Below are positions 1 through 7,236 of a DNA stretch of 54,647 bases, piece after piece; the stretch's first letter is position 1, and every line of letters starts with the position of its first letter. Made by a program: the position numbers and the translations under genes. Source of the DNA: Paracoccus sp. MKU1 (GTDB taxonomy: Bacteria; Pseudomonadota; Alphaproteobacteria; Rhodobacterales; Rhodobacteraceae); assembly GCF_001447385.1 (NCBI RefSeq), contig NZ_LLWQ01000192.1:1-54647 (forward strand), given 5' to 3'. Below the pieces are notes generated by a model. It did not search any database, was not told where the DNA came from, and saw only the letters and a program-made list of their open reading frames with translations.

Positions 1-2
1 AG

Positions 3-419
3 GCCTGTCAGCAGCAGACTCAGGACCTGACGACCGGCTTCGCTTGACCACGGATCATCGCTCACCCCAAGCTTCGGGGGCGGTGAGAACATCAGCCGGT
101 ACAGAGTGGGGTTCTCCAGGGCGAAGCGCGCATAGGCATAGCTGCCATCGCGCAAATAGCCGAACGGATCGCCTCGCATCTGTTCGAAAACCGCGAACTT
201 CTCATTGTAGAGCCGTCCAAAGCCTTCATCACGTGCCGCGCGCAGCAAAGCATTCTTGTTACGGAAATGGCCGTAAAGGGCCGGCGCCGTGCATCCCACG
301 GCTTGTGCCACCGCCGTCAGTGGAACACCGAAGTCGCCCTGCTGTGCCAGCAGGCGGATCGTTTCCTCGACCGCGCGGCGAGGAATATCAAGTTCCTGCT
401 CCTTCCTGGGCCGAGCCAT
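3..419 (-). CDS. TetR-family transcriptional regulator, cut by window edge
   Basis: Minus-strand reading gives 139 codons from ATG at 419 and runs off the left edge without a stop, so the C-terminus is missing. The N-terminus holds a typical TetR helix-turn-helix with the recognition segment CTAPALYGHFRNKNALLRAA at roughly residues 48-67. The following helical part (LRDGSYAYARFALENPTLYRLMF) is typical of TetR ligand domains of the type with a WHG-like C-terminal domain. It diverges from the LysR gene to the right, and the spacer between them carries inverted repeats that fit an operator for this protein. The ligand and target gene are unknown. Confidence 0.85.
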   Translation of the reverse strand, partial: MARPRKEQELDIPRRAVEETIRLLAQQGDFGVPLTAVAQAVGCTAPALYGHFRNKNALLRAARDEGFGRLYNEKFAVFEQMRGDPFGYLRDGSYAYARFALENPTLYRLMFSPPPKLGVSDDPWSSEAGRQVLSLLLTG

Positions 420-447
420 CGGGATCCCTGCTGCAACTGTGCGTGAA

Positions 448-526
448 AACTGAATGTGATTTATTTTTTTCGTTGACGGACCCGTTGTCAAGCAGCACCA
501 TTCCAAGAACTGAATGACATTCAGTT
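448..526. promoter_or_regulatory. Probable TetR operator region
   Basis: The spacer between the tetR and lysR genes contains a perfect inverted repeat, AACTGAATgacATTCAGTT, at 508-526. A second copy of one half, AACTGAAT, lies at 448-455, 29 bases upstream of the tetR start. TetR dimers usually bind such palindromes next to their own gene, so autoregulation is likely. A weaker inverted repeat, TTGAC...GTCAA, lies between them near 473-491. Assignment to this TetR is inference from position. Confidence 0.6.
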
Positions 527-669
527 TGAGGCGGAGAGGAGGGGAGATGGTCGCGTCCGAATCTGGGCATCATGGTGCGCGCCTCTCTTGTGGCACGCGC
601 CGTCGCCTTCGCCGGCAGGCCGCGACCGAACGCCGGCCAGAAGCCGACTGCGGTTCGGGATGATGCGTC

Positions 670-1656
670 ATGCCTGCGCGCCGGAACAGGGACGCCCCAT
701 CTGGTAGCTCCGTCCTCGCGCGTATTGTCGAGGGCAGCGCCGGTAAGAACACAATCCGGTTGCGCCAGCTGCGGCATTTCCTTGCAGCGGCGGACCAAGG
801 AAGTTTCCGCAAGGCAGCAATCGCGCTCGCCATCAATGAATCGTCGGTCAGCCGCCAGATCCGCGACCTTGAGGATGAATTGGGTGCCTCACTATTCATA
901 CGACATTCGGGCGGGGTGCGGCTGACGGTCGCCGGGCAGGAGTTTCTGCGCAGCGCCCGGCATGCTCTTCGGCAGATCGACATCGGCGTGACCAAGGTTG
1001 CCGCAGTCGGTCGGGCTGACCAGGGACTGCTCAAGGTCGGGATATTTTCCTCGCTGGCGTCGGGATTTCTGTTTAACCTCCTGCGACGGTTCGGGACGCG
1101 CCATCCGACCGTTCAGGTCGATCTTATAGATGGAAATCCGTCCGAGCACGTCGCTGCCGTCCGGCAGTTGGATCTGGACATCGCTTTCATAACCGGAACG
1201 GCACCCTGGGATGGCTGCGAAACGGAGCATCTCTGGTGCGAACGGGTCTTCGTGGTGCTGCCTGCTGGCCATCCCTTGGCCGCCAAAGCCGAACTCGAAT
1301 GGCCTGATCTGACAGGTGAACGCTTCATCGTGAGCGATGTCGCACCGGGCCAGGAGATCCACGACTATCTGGTTGCTCACCTTGCGGGTCTCGGTCATCA
1401 CCCTGACATTCAATCCCAGCAGGTGGGCCGCGACAATATCCTGTCGCTGGTAGCCGTCGGTCGGGGGCTAACGCTGACAAGCGAAGCCACCACCGTTGGG
1501 CAGTTTCCGGGGATCGCATTCCGGCAACTGGCGGATGAAGTGCTGCCCTTCAGCATGGTCTGGTCGGATAGAAACGATAATCCGGCCTGCAGGCGCCTGT
1601 TGAGCATGGCTCGAGCGATGGGGAAAACCTCGTCAACATTACAACCGAACGCCTGA
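670..1656 (+). CDS. LysR-family transcriptional regulator
   Basis: The 328-residue product has the LysR layout: an N-terminal winged helix-turn-helix (LRQLRHFLAAADQGSFRKAA then SSVSRQIRDLEDELGASLF, about residues 33-78), a linker helix, and a two-lobed substrate-binding domain (GLLKVGIFSSLASGFLFNLL onward, from about residue 118). The HTH begins about 30 residues in, later than usual, so the true start may be internal or the N-terminus extended; no better ATG is in frame. A short reading frame with a strong GA-rich Shine-Dalgarno lies just upstream at about 547-660 but looks non-genic. No obvious target gene is adjacent: the next gene is on the other strand. Confidence 0.88.
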   Translation: MPARRNRDAPSGSSVLARIVEGSAGKNTIRLRQLRHFLAAADQGSFRKAAIALAINESSVSRQIRDLEDELGASLFIRHSGGVRLTVAGQEFLRSARHALRQIDIGVTKVAAVGRADQGLLKVGIFSSLASGFLFNLLRRFGTRHPTVQVDLIDGNPSEHVAAVRQLDLDIAFITGTAPWDGCETEHLWCERVFVVLPAGHPLAAKAELEWPDLTGERFIVSDVAPGQEIHDYLVAHLAGLGHHPDIQSQQVGRDNILSLVAVGRGLTLTSEATTVGQFPGIAFRQLADEVLPFSMVWSDRNDNPACRRLLSMARAMGKTSSTLQPNA

Positions 1657-1813
1657 GGGGACATCGTCGCTTTCCAAATGTGTGCCTCCGTTGCGATTCC
1701 TCTCATACAGCACCACTTTCAGCGCCGACGGGAAGCCTCAGCTCCGCAGGATGCGTGGCACAAGAACTCCTGCGTTCCCCCCACCGAACGAAATTCGGCG
1801 GAAGTCGCGGGCT

Positions 1814-3934
1814 TCAGGAACCGCAGTTTCGATCATGGCGCGCGGCTATCCACTGGCTGAGCGCCTTCACCTCGGCACCGCTGAAGCCCGTGGCCATCGC
1901 ATCGGCAACGCGCTGCATCATCGCCCGATCATCCGGGCCGGTCGACTTCGCGGGCCAGGATGATCGGAAATGCCCACAGGCATAACTGAACCCGGCCGCC
2001 CAGTCCCGCATGGCCATCTCGCTTCGCCCGGACATCGCCGCTGAAAACTCCGCAGCCTCTTTCGCTTGGTCCACGCAGGCGTTCGCGCGCATCAGGATCA
2101 GATCGGCGAAGCGCTGGATACTATCCGACGTGAGGTTGCCAATGGCGCTGCCGAGGATCTCGGGTAGCCACCTGTTCGGCGCGATCACCTTCGGCGCGAT
2201 GGTGACCGACATCAGGAACCCGTCGATCCAGTCCGCCGTGATCGCCGAGCCTTTCACGAGGCGCGCCAGTTCGCCCTTCCGCTCCGACTTTGGCGAATCT
2301 GCCTCCGCCTCTTCCACCCATTCCTCAAGCGTGGCATCCTGATCCACGTCCGGATCGTCGAACACCCACGCCTCGATTGTCTGGTCGTGGACATCGGCCA
2401 TGACCGGGATCTTCTTCAGATCGCGTCCTTCGAGGAGCGCCATTGCCGTGGCCGTGAAGCTGGCGGCGTCCGGGTGGTCGCTTGCGGCCAGCACATCTGC
2501 CGCCCGCGCGACAAGCCGCGCCCAGAAGTCGCGCCGGGTCTCGAGCCATCGCCAGAGCGCCGCGTCCAGCGCGCGCGGGTTGTGGCGGCCCTCGAGCACC
2601 TCATGCGCATGATCACCTTCCTCGAACCAGCTCTGGACGATCTCATGGCGATCCCACCAGCCCTCGCTGGCATTGATCAGCTTGCCTCGCGCCTGAGCCG
2701 AGAGACCGCGTATGCGTTCCGCGACGGGCAGCGCCGCGATCAAGGCCTCGGTCGTGACCGCTTCCGGCCGCAGCTTATCGAGGCCGCAAAGTTCCGCCAC
2801 CTCGATGAGCCCCGCGGCCGGGGGCAACCCTGCTGCAAGGCCATCGGCCAGCGCCATGGCGAGGCTGCCTTCGAGCCAGGAGAGGGGCACCTTGACCGCG
2901 CCGGTCTCCTGGCTGATGCGGCTTAACAGCGCCTTCTGTTCGTTCGCCGATTTGCAGGGCACGGTGTAGGCGTCCTTGACCCCGTAGCCCTGCTTGAAGA
3001 GCAGCATCGCGGTCTTGCGGCTGCCGCCCGACTGCAGCGCGATCATGAGGCTTTGCGCGCCGCCGCCATCGGGCAGTGTGGCCATGACCGAATGGATAGT
3101 CCACGGCTTGGCTGACGCGCCGGTAGCCAGACCCGACCGCTTGGCGAGTTTCAATGCCTTGTCCACCGAGGCGCGGGCCTCGTCCTGAGGCATCCAGCTG
3201 CGCAGGATCACCATCTTGCCTGCAACCTCTTCCGACAGCGTGCCGGCGGTGGCGCGTTCGCTCAGCGCCCGTGCAGCCGCAGCGCGGATCTGCGCTGACG
3301 GATCGAGCAGCCAGAAACATGCCAGCTTCGCGTGGATCGGCTCCGATCGTCCAACCGACCATGCAATGACATGCTGACGCATTGCCGACGGCATTGCCGG
3401 GAACGTCTCGGTCAGCGCTGCATGCAGCGCGAGCGCATCGCCTTCGGTCTGCTCGATCAGACTGCGGAACAGATCTTCCAGCGCCGCCTCCGCCGCGACA
3501 CGATCCTGCGGGGCAGGACTGGGCGCTGCGAGCATCATATCGGCGGCAGAAACCTCCAGAGATGTGGGTGCGGGCAGTCCGTTCGTGGTCCATGCGCTTG
3601 CAAGGAGCAGGCGGTGGAAGGGGCTCAGGCGCCCCTGGCCAGAAGCCAGTTCGACCGCATCCGCCACGGCCTCTAGAAAGGTATCACCTCGCTTCTTTCG
3701 GTTCTCCCTAGCGATACGTGCGGCACCCAGTGCCGATGCCAGCAATACGGTGAGTGGCTCCAGCTCCGGGGCACTCTCCTCCGTGGCGCAGAGCTTCGCG
3801 ACCAGACGCCCACCCAATGCAGGCCGATGCAGCATCGTAAAGCTTGCGCGGTCGAGAATCTCGCCGCGCGCGCTATCATCGTCCTGCAGCCGCGACAGTT
3901 CCGCCAATGCTGTCTCGATCGGTCCTTCCGACAC
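1814..3934 (-). CDS. Large helical protein with UPF0149-like C-terminal segment
   Basis: This 706-residue soluble protein has no signal peptide or membrane span. It is almost entirely helical and rich in Ala and Leu, with HEAT-like stretches in the middle (for example FWLLDPSAQIRAAAARALSE, about residue 205-225). Near the C-terminus the segment ITADWIDGFLMSVTIAPKVI followed by PNRWLPEIL resembles the UPF0149 (YecA/YgfB) family signature, in which an LDGFL...P..W motif is conserved. I cannot assign a function. The chosen start is a GTG with an upstream GTAGGG; a later ATG is possible. It lies just left of an IS6-family element and may belong to the accessory zone. Confidence 0.75.
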   Translation of the reverse strand: MSEGPIETALAELSRLQDDDSARGEILDRASFTMLHRPALGGRLVAKLCATEESAPELEPLTVLLASALGAARIARENRKKRGDTFLEAVADAVELASGQGRLSPFHRLLLASAWTTNGLPAPTSLEVSAADMMLAAPSPAPQDRVAAEAALEDLFRSLIEQTEGDALALHAALTETFPAMPSAMRQHVIAWSVGRSEPIHAKLACFWLLDPSAQIRAAAARALSERATAGTLSEEVAGKMVILRSWMPQDEARASVDKALKLAKRSGLATGASAKPWTIHSVMATLPDGGGAQSLMIALQSGGSRKTAMLLFKQGYGVKDAYTVPCKSANEQKALLSRISQETGAVKVPLSWLEGSLAMALADGLAAGLPPAAGLIEVAELCGLDKLRPEAVTTEALIAALPVAERIRGLSAQARGKLINASEGWWDRHEIVQSWFEEGDHAHEVLEGRHNPRALDAALWRWLETRRDFWARLVARAADVLAASDHPDAASFTATAMALLEGRDLKKIPVMADVHDQTIEAWVFDDPDVDQDATLEEWVEEAEADSPKSERKGELARLVKGSAITADWIDGFLMSVTIAPKVIAPNRWLPEILGSAIGNLTSDSIQRFADLILMRANACVDQAKEAAEFSAAMSGRSEMAMRDWAAGFSYACGHFRSSWPAKSTGPDDRAMMQRVADAMATGFSGAEVKALSQWIAARHDRNCGS

Positions 3935-4050
3935 GTATCCCTACTTTCTGAATCACGCCCTTCCATTTTTCGCAGCCTATTCGCTGTCCGTGGGATTGTC
4001 ACCGACGCGAGCACTGAGAGCGGCACTTATTGGCCCAGAACAGGTCCGAC

Positions 4051-4867
4051 GGAGCTGTCAGAAGAACCGGTTGCCGGGAGGGCAGGGGCCGCCATAGCCT
4101 GCCAGTATGACCCAGCGATCGCCTTTCCGCTACTTCAAGACGTCACCGGAGATCATCCGACTGGCTGTCATGCTCTACGTTCGCTTCCCGCTGTCGCTCC
4201 GCAACGTCGAGGACCTGCTGCACGAGCGTGGGATCGACGTCAGCCACGAGACCGTCCGCTTCTGGTGGAACCGCTTCGGTCCATTGTTCGCCGCTGAGAT
4301 TAGGCGCCAGCGAGCCTCACGTCTACGGACCGGCCGGCAGTGGCGATGGCACCTGGACGAGGTCTTCGTGAAGATCAACGGCCGCACGCACTATCTTTGG
4401 CGCGCCGTTGATCATGAGGGCGAGGTGCTCGAATCCGTGGTGACGAAGACCCGTGACCGCCGGGCTGCGATGCGGTTTCTGCGCAAGCTGATGCGCCGTT
4501 ATGGCTCGCCGGAGACGATCGTCACGGATCGCCTCCGTACCTACGGCGCTGCGCTGCGTGAGATGAGGGTCGAGGACAAACAGGAGTGCGGGCGGCACGC
4601 GAACAATCGCGCTGAGAACTCACACCTTCCGTTCCGACGACGAGAGCGGGCGATGTTACGCTTCCGCCGCATGCGAAGTTTGCAGAAGTTCGTCGCCGTG
4701 CATTCGTCCGTCTCCAACCACTTCAATCAGGATCGCAGCCTCTCGAAACGAGCTCATTTCAAGGCCAGCCGCACCGCCGCTCTCGCCGAGTGGCGGAAAC
4801 TCGGCACGGCCTGAAGGTTGACATTCTGGCGTACGCTGAGACGAGTTTGCATTAGTCTGACAGCACC
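4051..4867 (+). mobile_element. IS6-family insertion sequence (IS26-like), about 817 bp
   Basis: Terminal inverted repeats flank an intact transposase gene. The left end reads GGAGCTGTCAGAAGAA from 4051 and the right end, read inward from 4867, GGTGCTGTCAGACTAA (13 of 16 match). Length and single-ORF layout match the IS6 family, whose IS26 is about 820 bp. The 8 bases outside each end (4043-4050 and 4868-4875) do not match, so there is no target-site duplication. This is what one expects after IS6-type cointegrate formation or an adjacent deletion. Its right end lies inside a thioredoxin gene. Confidence 0.9.
4107..4814 (+). CDS. IS6-family transposase
   Basis: A 235-residue DDE transposase. 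It has an N-terminal HTH (LSLRNVEDLLHERGIDVSHE) and a catalytic core with the expected acidic residues: first Asp in WHLDEVFVKI, second Asp in IVTDRLRTYGAA, and the Glu in NNRAENSHLPFRRRER. Length equals the family norm, so it is probably active. It fills the IS6 element between the two terminal repeats. Confidence 0.95.
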   Translation: MTQRSPFRYFKTSPEIIRLAVMLYVRFPLSLRNVEDLLHERGIDVSHETVRFWWNRFGPLFAAEIRRQRASRLRTGRQWRWHLDEVFVKINGRTHYLWRAVDHEGEVLESVVTKTRDRRAAMRFLRKLMRRYGSPETIVTDRLRTYGAALREMRVEDKQECGRHANNRAENSHLPFRRRERAMLRFRRMRSLQKFVAVHSSVSNHFNQDRSLSKRAHFKASRTAALAEWRKLGTA

Positions 4868-5090
4868 ATGCAAGGTCATGGCACCGCAGTTCGAGGCGGC
4901 GGCGCGTTCGCTCGAACCCCATGTCCGCCTCGGCAAGCTCGATACCGAAGCCGAACAGCAGATCGCGGGGCGCTACGGCATCCGCGGCATTCCGACCATG
5001 ATCCTTTTCAGAGGCGGCAAGGAAATCGCGAGGACGAGCGGTGTAATGCCTGCCGCGCAGATAGCGCAGTGGGCGCGGTCGCACGTTTAG
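4868..5090 (+). pseudogene. Thioredoxin C-terminal fragment cut at the active site by IS6
   Basis: Directly after the IS6 right end the frame reads PCKVMAPQFEAAARSLEP and continues to GIPTMILFRGGKEIAR and a normal thioredoxin C-terminus, ending at a TAG at 5088-5090. The fragment begins at the last part of the WCGPCK redox motif; the N-terminal strand and the first active-site Cys are gone. The hydrophilic 'KLDTEAEQQIAGRYGIRGIPT' region (cis-Pro loop) is intact. The open frame can be extended leftwards into IS sequence, but this would give no functional thioredoxin. It resembles the thioredoxin 2 (TrxC) type more than TrxA, which I hold loosely. Confidence 0.88.
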
Positions 5091-5138
5091 AGAATACAGG
5101 TATTGGCCTTTCCTGCGACATGATATCAGGAGAAGAAC

Positions 5139-5603
5139 ATGCATGGCGTGACTGGATTTGCCGAAAGTGCGGCCTTGTTGGTTTGCGCCGCGTTCGTACT
5201 CGTGACGATATGTTCACGGATTGGCGTGCCTAGCATCGTCGGTTACATTCTTGCCGGTATAGTCATTGGACCCGCTGGCCTCGGCCTGATTGCGGAGAGC
5301 GCTGCCCTGAGCAGTATTGGCGAAATCGGAGTCGTACTCCTGCTGTTCGCGCTTGGTCTGGAATTCTCCTTCGAGAAGCTCGTAACACCTCAGGAAGCAT
5401 GTCTTCGGTCTTGGGGCTGTACAGGTTTCAGTCACGACGATAACGGTTTCGTTGGTAGCGAGTTTGGTCTTCGATCTCGCATCAGTTTCCGCAATCCTCA
5501 TCGGCGGGGCCGTTGCGATGTCATCCACAGCCATGTGCCTCAAGGTGCTTGCGGGGGCGAATGCGCTTGGGTCTCCGGCGGGTCGGATGGCGATCTCGGT
5601 CGA
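5139..5603 (+). pseudogene. Kef-type K+/H+ antiporter, frameshifted and truncated
   Basis: The gene begins with a good Shine-Dalgarno (AGGAGAAGAAC) and an ATG at 5139. The first 80 or so residues are a typical CPA2/KefB N-terminus with hydrophobic segments (VGYILAGIVIGPAGLGLI, IGEIGVVLLLFALGLEFSFE). After KLVT the frame breaks. One base too many near 5384-5392 shifts the reading; in the next frame it resumes as LRKHVFGLGAVQVSVTTIT and then LIGGAVAMSSTAMCLKVLAG, another Kef transmembrane motif. The gene then stops at the left end of the IS256 element, so most of the transporter and any TrkA-N domain is missing. It is non-functional on two counts. Confidence 0.85.
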
Positions 5604-6932
5604 GAGTGTCCGATCTTCTGTGTATCGGTGATCTGGTCCATGCTTCCTGAGAGGAGCAAGGACGATGACGATTTCGAACGAACTGCTGGACGAACTGCTG
5701 AAGGGCTGCAAGCGGCCTGAGGATCTGCTTGGCGATGCCGGTCTGATGAAGGAACTGAAGGTCCGGCTGATGGAGCGGATGCTCGGCGCCGAACTGACAG
5801 CACATCTGGGCTATGAGGCCGGTGCTGAGCCGCCAGCCGAACAGGCGAACCGCCGGAACGGGGTTGCGACGAAGCGGGTGAAGGGCTCGGACGGCGAGGT
5901 GCCGCTTTCGGTGCCCCGAGACCGGGCCGGCAGCTTCGAACCGGAGCTGGTGAAGAAGGGCCAGACCCGGATCGACGGGGTCGACGACAAGATCATCGGG
6001 CTCTATGCCGCCGGGCTGTCGGTGCGCGACATCCAGGCGCATCTGGAGGATCTTTACGGGCTGCGGGTCTCGGCCGACCTGATCAGCCGCGTCACCGATG
6101 CCGTGCTGGACGAGGTCCGGGAATGGCAACACCGGGCGTTGGACCGGATGTATCCCATTGTGATCTTTGACGCTTTGCGGGTGAAGATCCGCGATGCTGA
6201 CAGCCGGATGGTCAAGAACAAGGCCGTTTACATCGCCTTGGGCGTTACCCGGGACGGGGATCGCGAGGTTCTGGGGCTCTGGATCGCCGACAATGAGCGC
6301 GCCAAGTTCTGGCTGTCGGTGATGAATGAGCTGCGCAACCGCGGGGTCCAGGACATCCTGATCGCTGTCGTCGACGGGCTGAAGGGTTTTCCCGAGGCCA
6401 TCACCGCAGCCTTTCCCGAGACGACGGTCCAGACCTGCATCGTTCACCTGATCCGGCATTCGATGAATTTCTGCAGTTGGAAGGACCGCAAGGCCGTGGC
6501 CGCCGACCTGCGCCCGATTTACGAGGCCCCGACCGCCGAGGAGGCCGCCCGCCAACTGGACGCCTTCGAAGATAAATGGGGCGGGAAATACCCGTCCATC
6601 GCCCCGGCCTGGCGCCGGGCATGGGCCGAGGTCACGCCGTTCTATGCATTCAGTGCCGCGATCCGGAAGATCATCTACACCACCAACGCAGTGGAATCAC
6701 TGAACAGGGTGCTGAGGAAAACGCTGAAAACCAAGGGCTCATTCCCGACCGAGGAGGCTGCCACGAAGCTGATCTTCCTGGCCATCCGCAACTTCGAGAA
6801 GGGCGGCCGCGCCGTCCGGGAATGGGTTGCGGCCCGCAATCAGCTGGCCATAATGTTCGCAGGGCGTTTCGACGCCTGACCGTATCTGAAAACCGCATGG
6901 GCCCGGTCAGATACACAGAGTTTCGGATACTC
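5604..6932 (+). mobile_element. IS256-family insertion sequence, about 1.33 kb
   Basis: Imperfect inverted repeats of about 25 bp bound the element. The left end from 5604 starts GAGTGTCCGATCTTCTGTGT and the right end read inward from 6932 starts GAGTATCCGAAACTCTGTGT, with 17 of 20 identical. An intact transposase gene lies between. IS256 elements usually leave 8-9 bp target duplications; the flanks here do not match, and the left flank is a Kef gene while the right flank is an unrelated ATPase gene. This suggests an IS-mediated deletion or recombination between two copies. The end coordinates may be off by one or two bases. Confidence 0.88.
5665..6879 (+). CDS. IS256-family (mutator-type) transposase
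   Basis: A 404-residue transposase. The N-terminus has the family pattern LLGDAGLMKELKVRLMERML and GYEAGAEPP...RRNG. The catalytic core shows the DDE residues: first Asp in YPIVIFDALRVKIRD, second in ILIAVVDGLKGFPEAI, and the Glu in IYTTNAVESLNRVLRK. The family Cys-His segment TVQTCIVHLIRHSM is present. Full length and undamaged, so probably active. Confidence 0.95.
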   Translation: MTISNELLDELLKGCKRPEDLLGDAGLMKELKVRLMERMLGAELTAHLGYEAGAEPPAEQANRRNGVATKRVKGSDGEVPLSVPRDRAGSFEPELVKKGQTRIDGVDDKIIGLYAAGLSVRDIQAHLEDLYGLRVSADLISRVTDAVLDEVREWQHRALDRMYPIVIFDALRVKIRDADSRMVKNKAVYIALGVTRDGDREVLGLWIADNERAKFWLSVMNELRNRGVQDILIAVVDGLKGFPEAITAAFPETTVQTCIVHLIRHSMNFCSWKDRKAVAADLRPIYEAPTAEEAARQLDAFEDKWGGKYPSIAPAWRRAWAEVTPFYAFSAAIRKIIYTTNAVESLNRVLRKTLKTKGSFPTEEAATKLIFLAIRNFEKGGRAVREWVAARNQLAIMFAGRFDA

Positions 6933-7166
6933 CCGGCTAGCCTCGAAAACTACGCAGGCGCGACCGAACCCCTGCCGTTCGTGGCTGATGATATTCTCGT
7001 GCATTTCGACGATGACCGAAGCAAAGCGACGCTCGACCTGCTCGCCGACTTCGGTAAGGCTAATCAGGTCCTGCTCTTCACGCACCACCGCAGCATTCGC
7101 GCCCTCGCGGCGCCGCTCGCATCAGCCGGGCTCGCCAATATCGTCGACCTCGAGCGCGGCGGATGA
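6933..7166 (+). pseudogene. YhaN-like SMC/AAA ATPase, C-terminal fragment
   Basis: Immediately beyond the IS256 right end the plus strand reads GATEPLPFVADDILVHFDDD, then KANQVLLFTHHRSIRALA, ending at a TGA at 7164-7166. This is the Walker B, D-loop and H-loop end of a YhaN-type (AAA_27) ATPase, a family usually paired with the nuclease YhaO. Everything upstream, including the Walker A and coiled coil, is missing, so the piece is dead. No YhaO partner is seen. It marks the far side of the IS256-associated rearrangement. Confidence 0.75.
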
Positions 7167-7236
7167 CATCGGTACCGAGTTGATCTTGGGTTTGCCGGCC
7201 TGCCAGCGATCGGACAAATGTGGCGCACCTGAGCCG

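Noticed and set aside
4043..4875. Target-site duplication around the IS6 element
   Set aside because: The 8 bases at each side (4043-4050 and 4868-4875) differ at most positions.
5595..6942. Target-site duplication around the IS256 element
   Set aside because: No 8-9 base direct repeat could be found at either likely end position.
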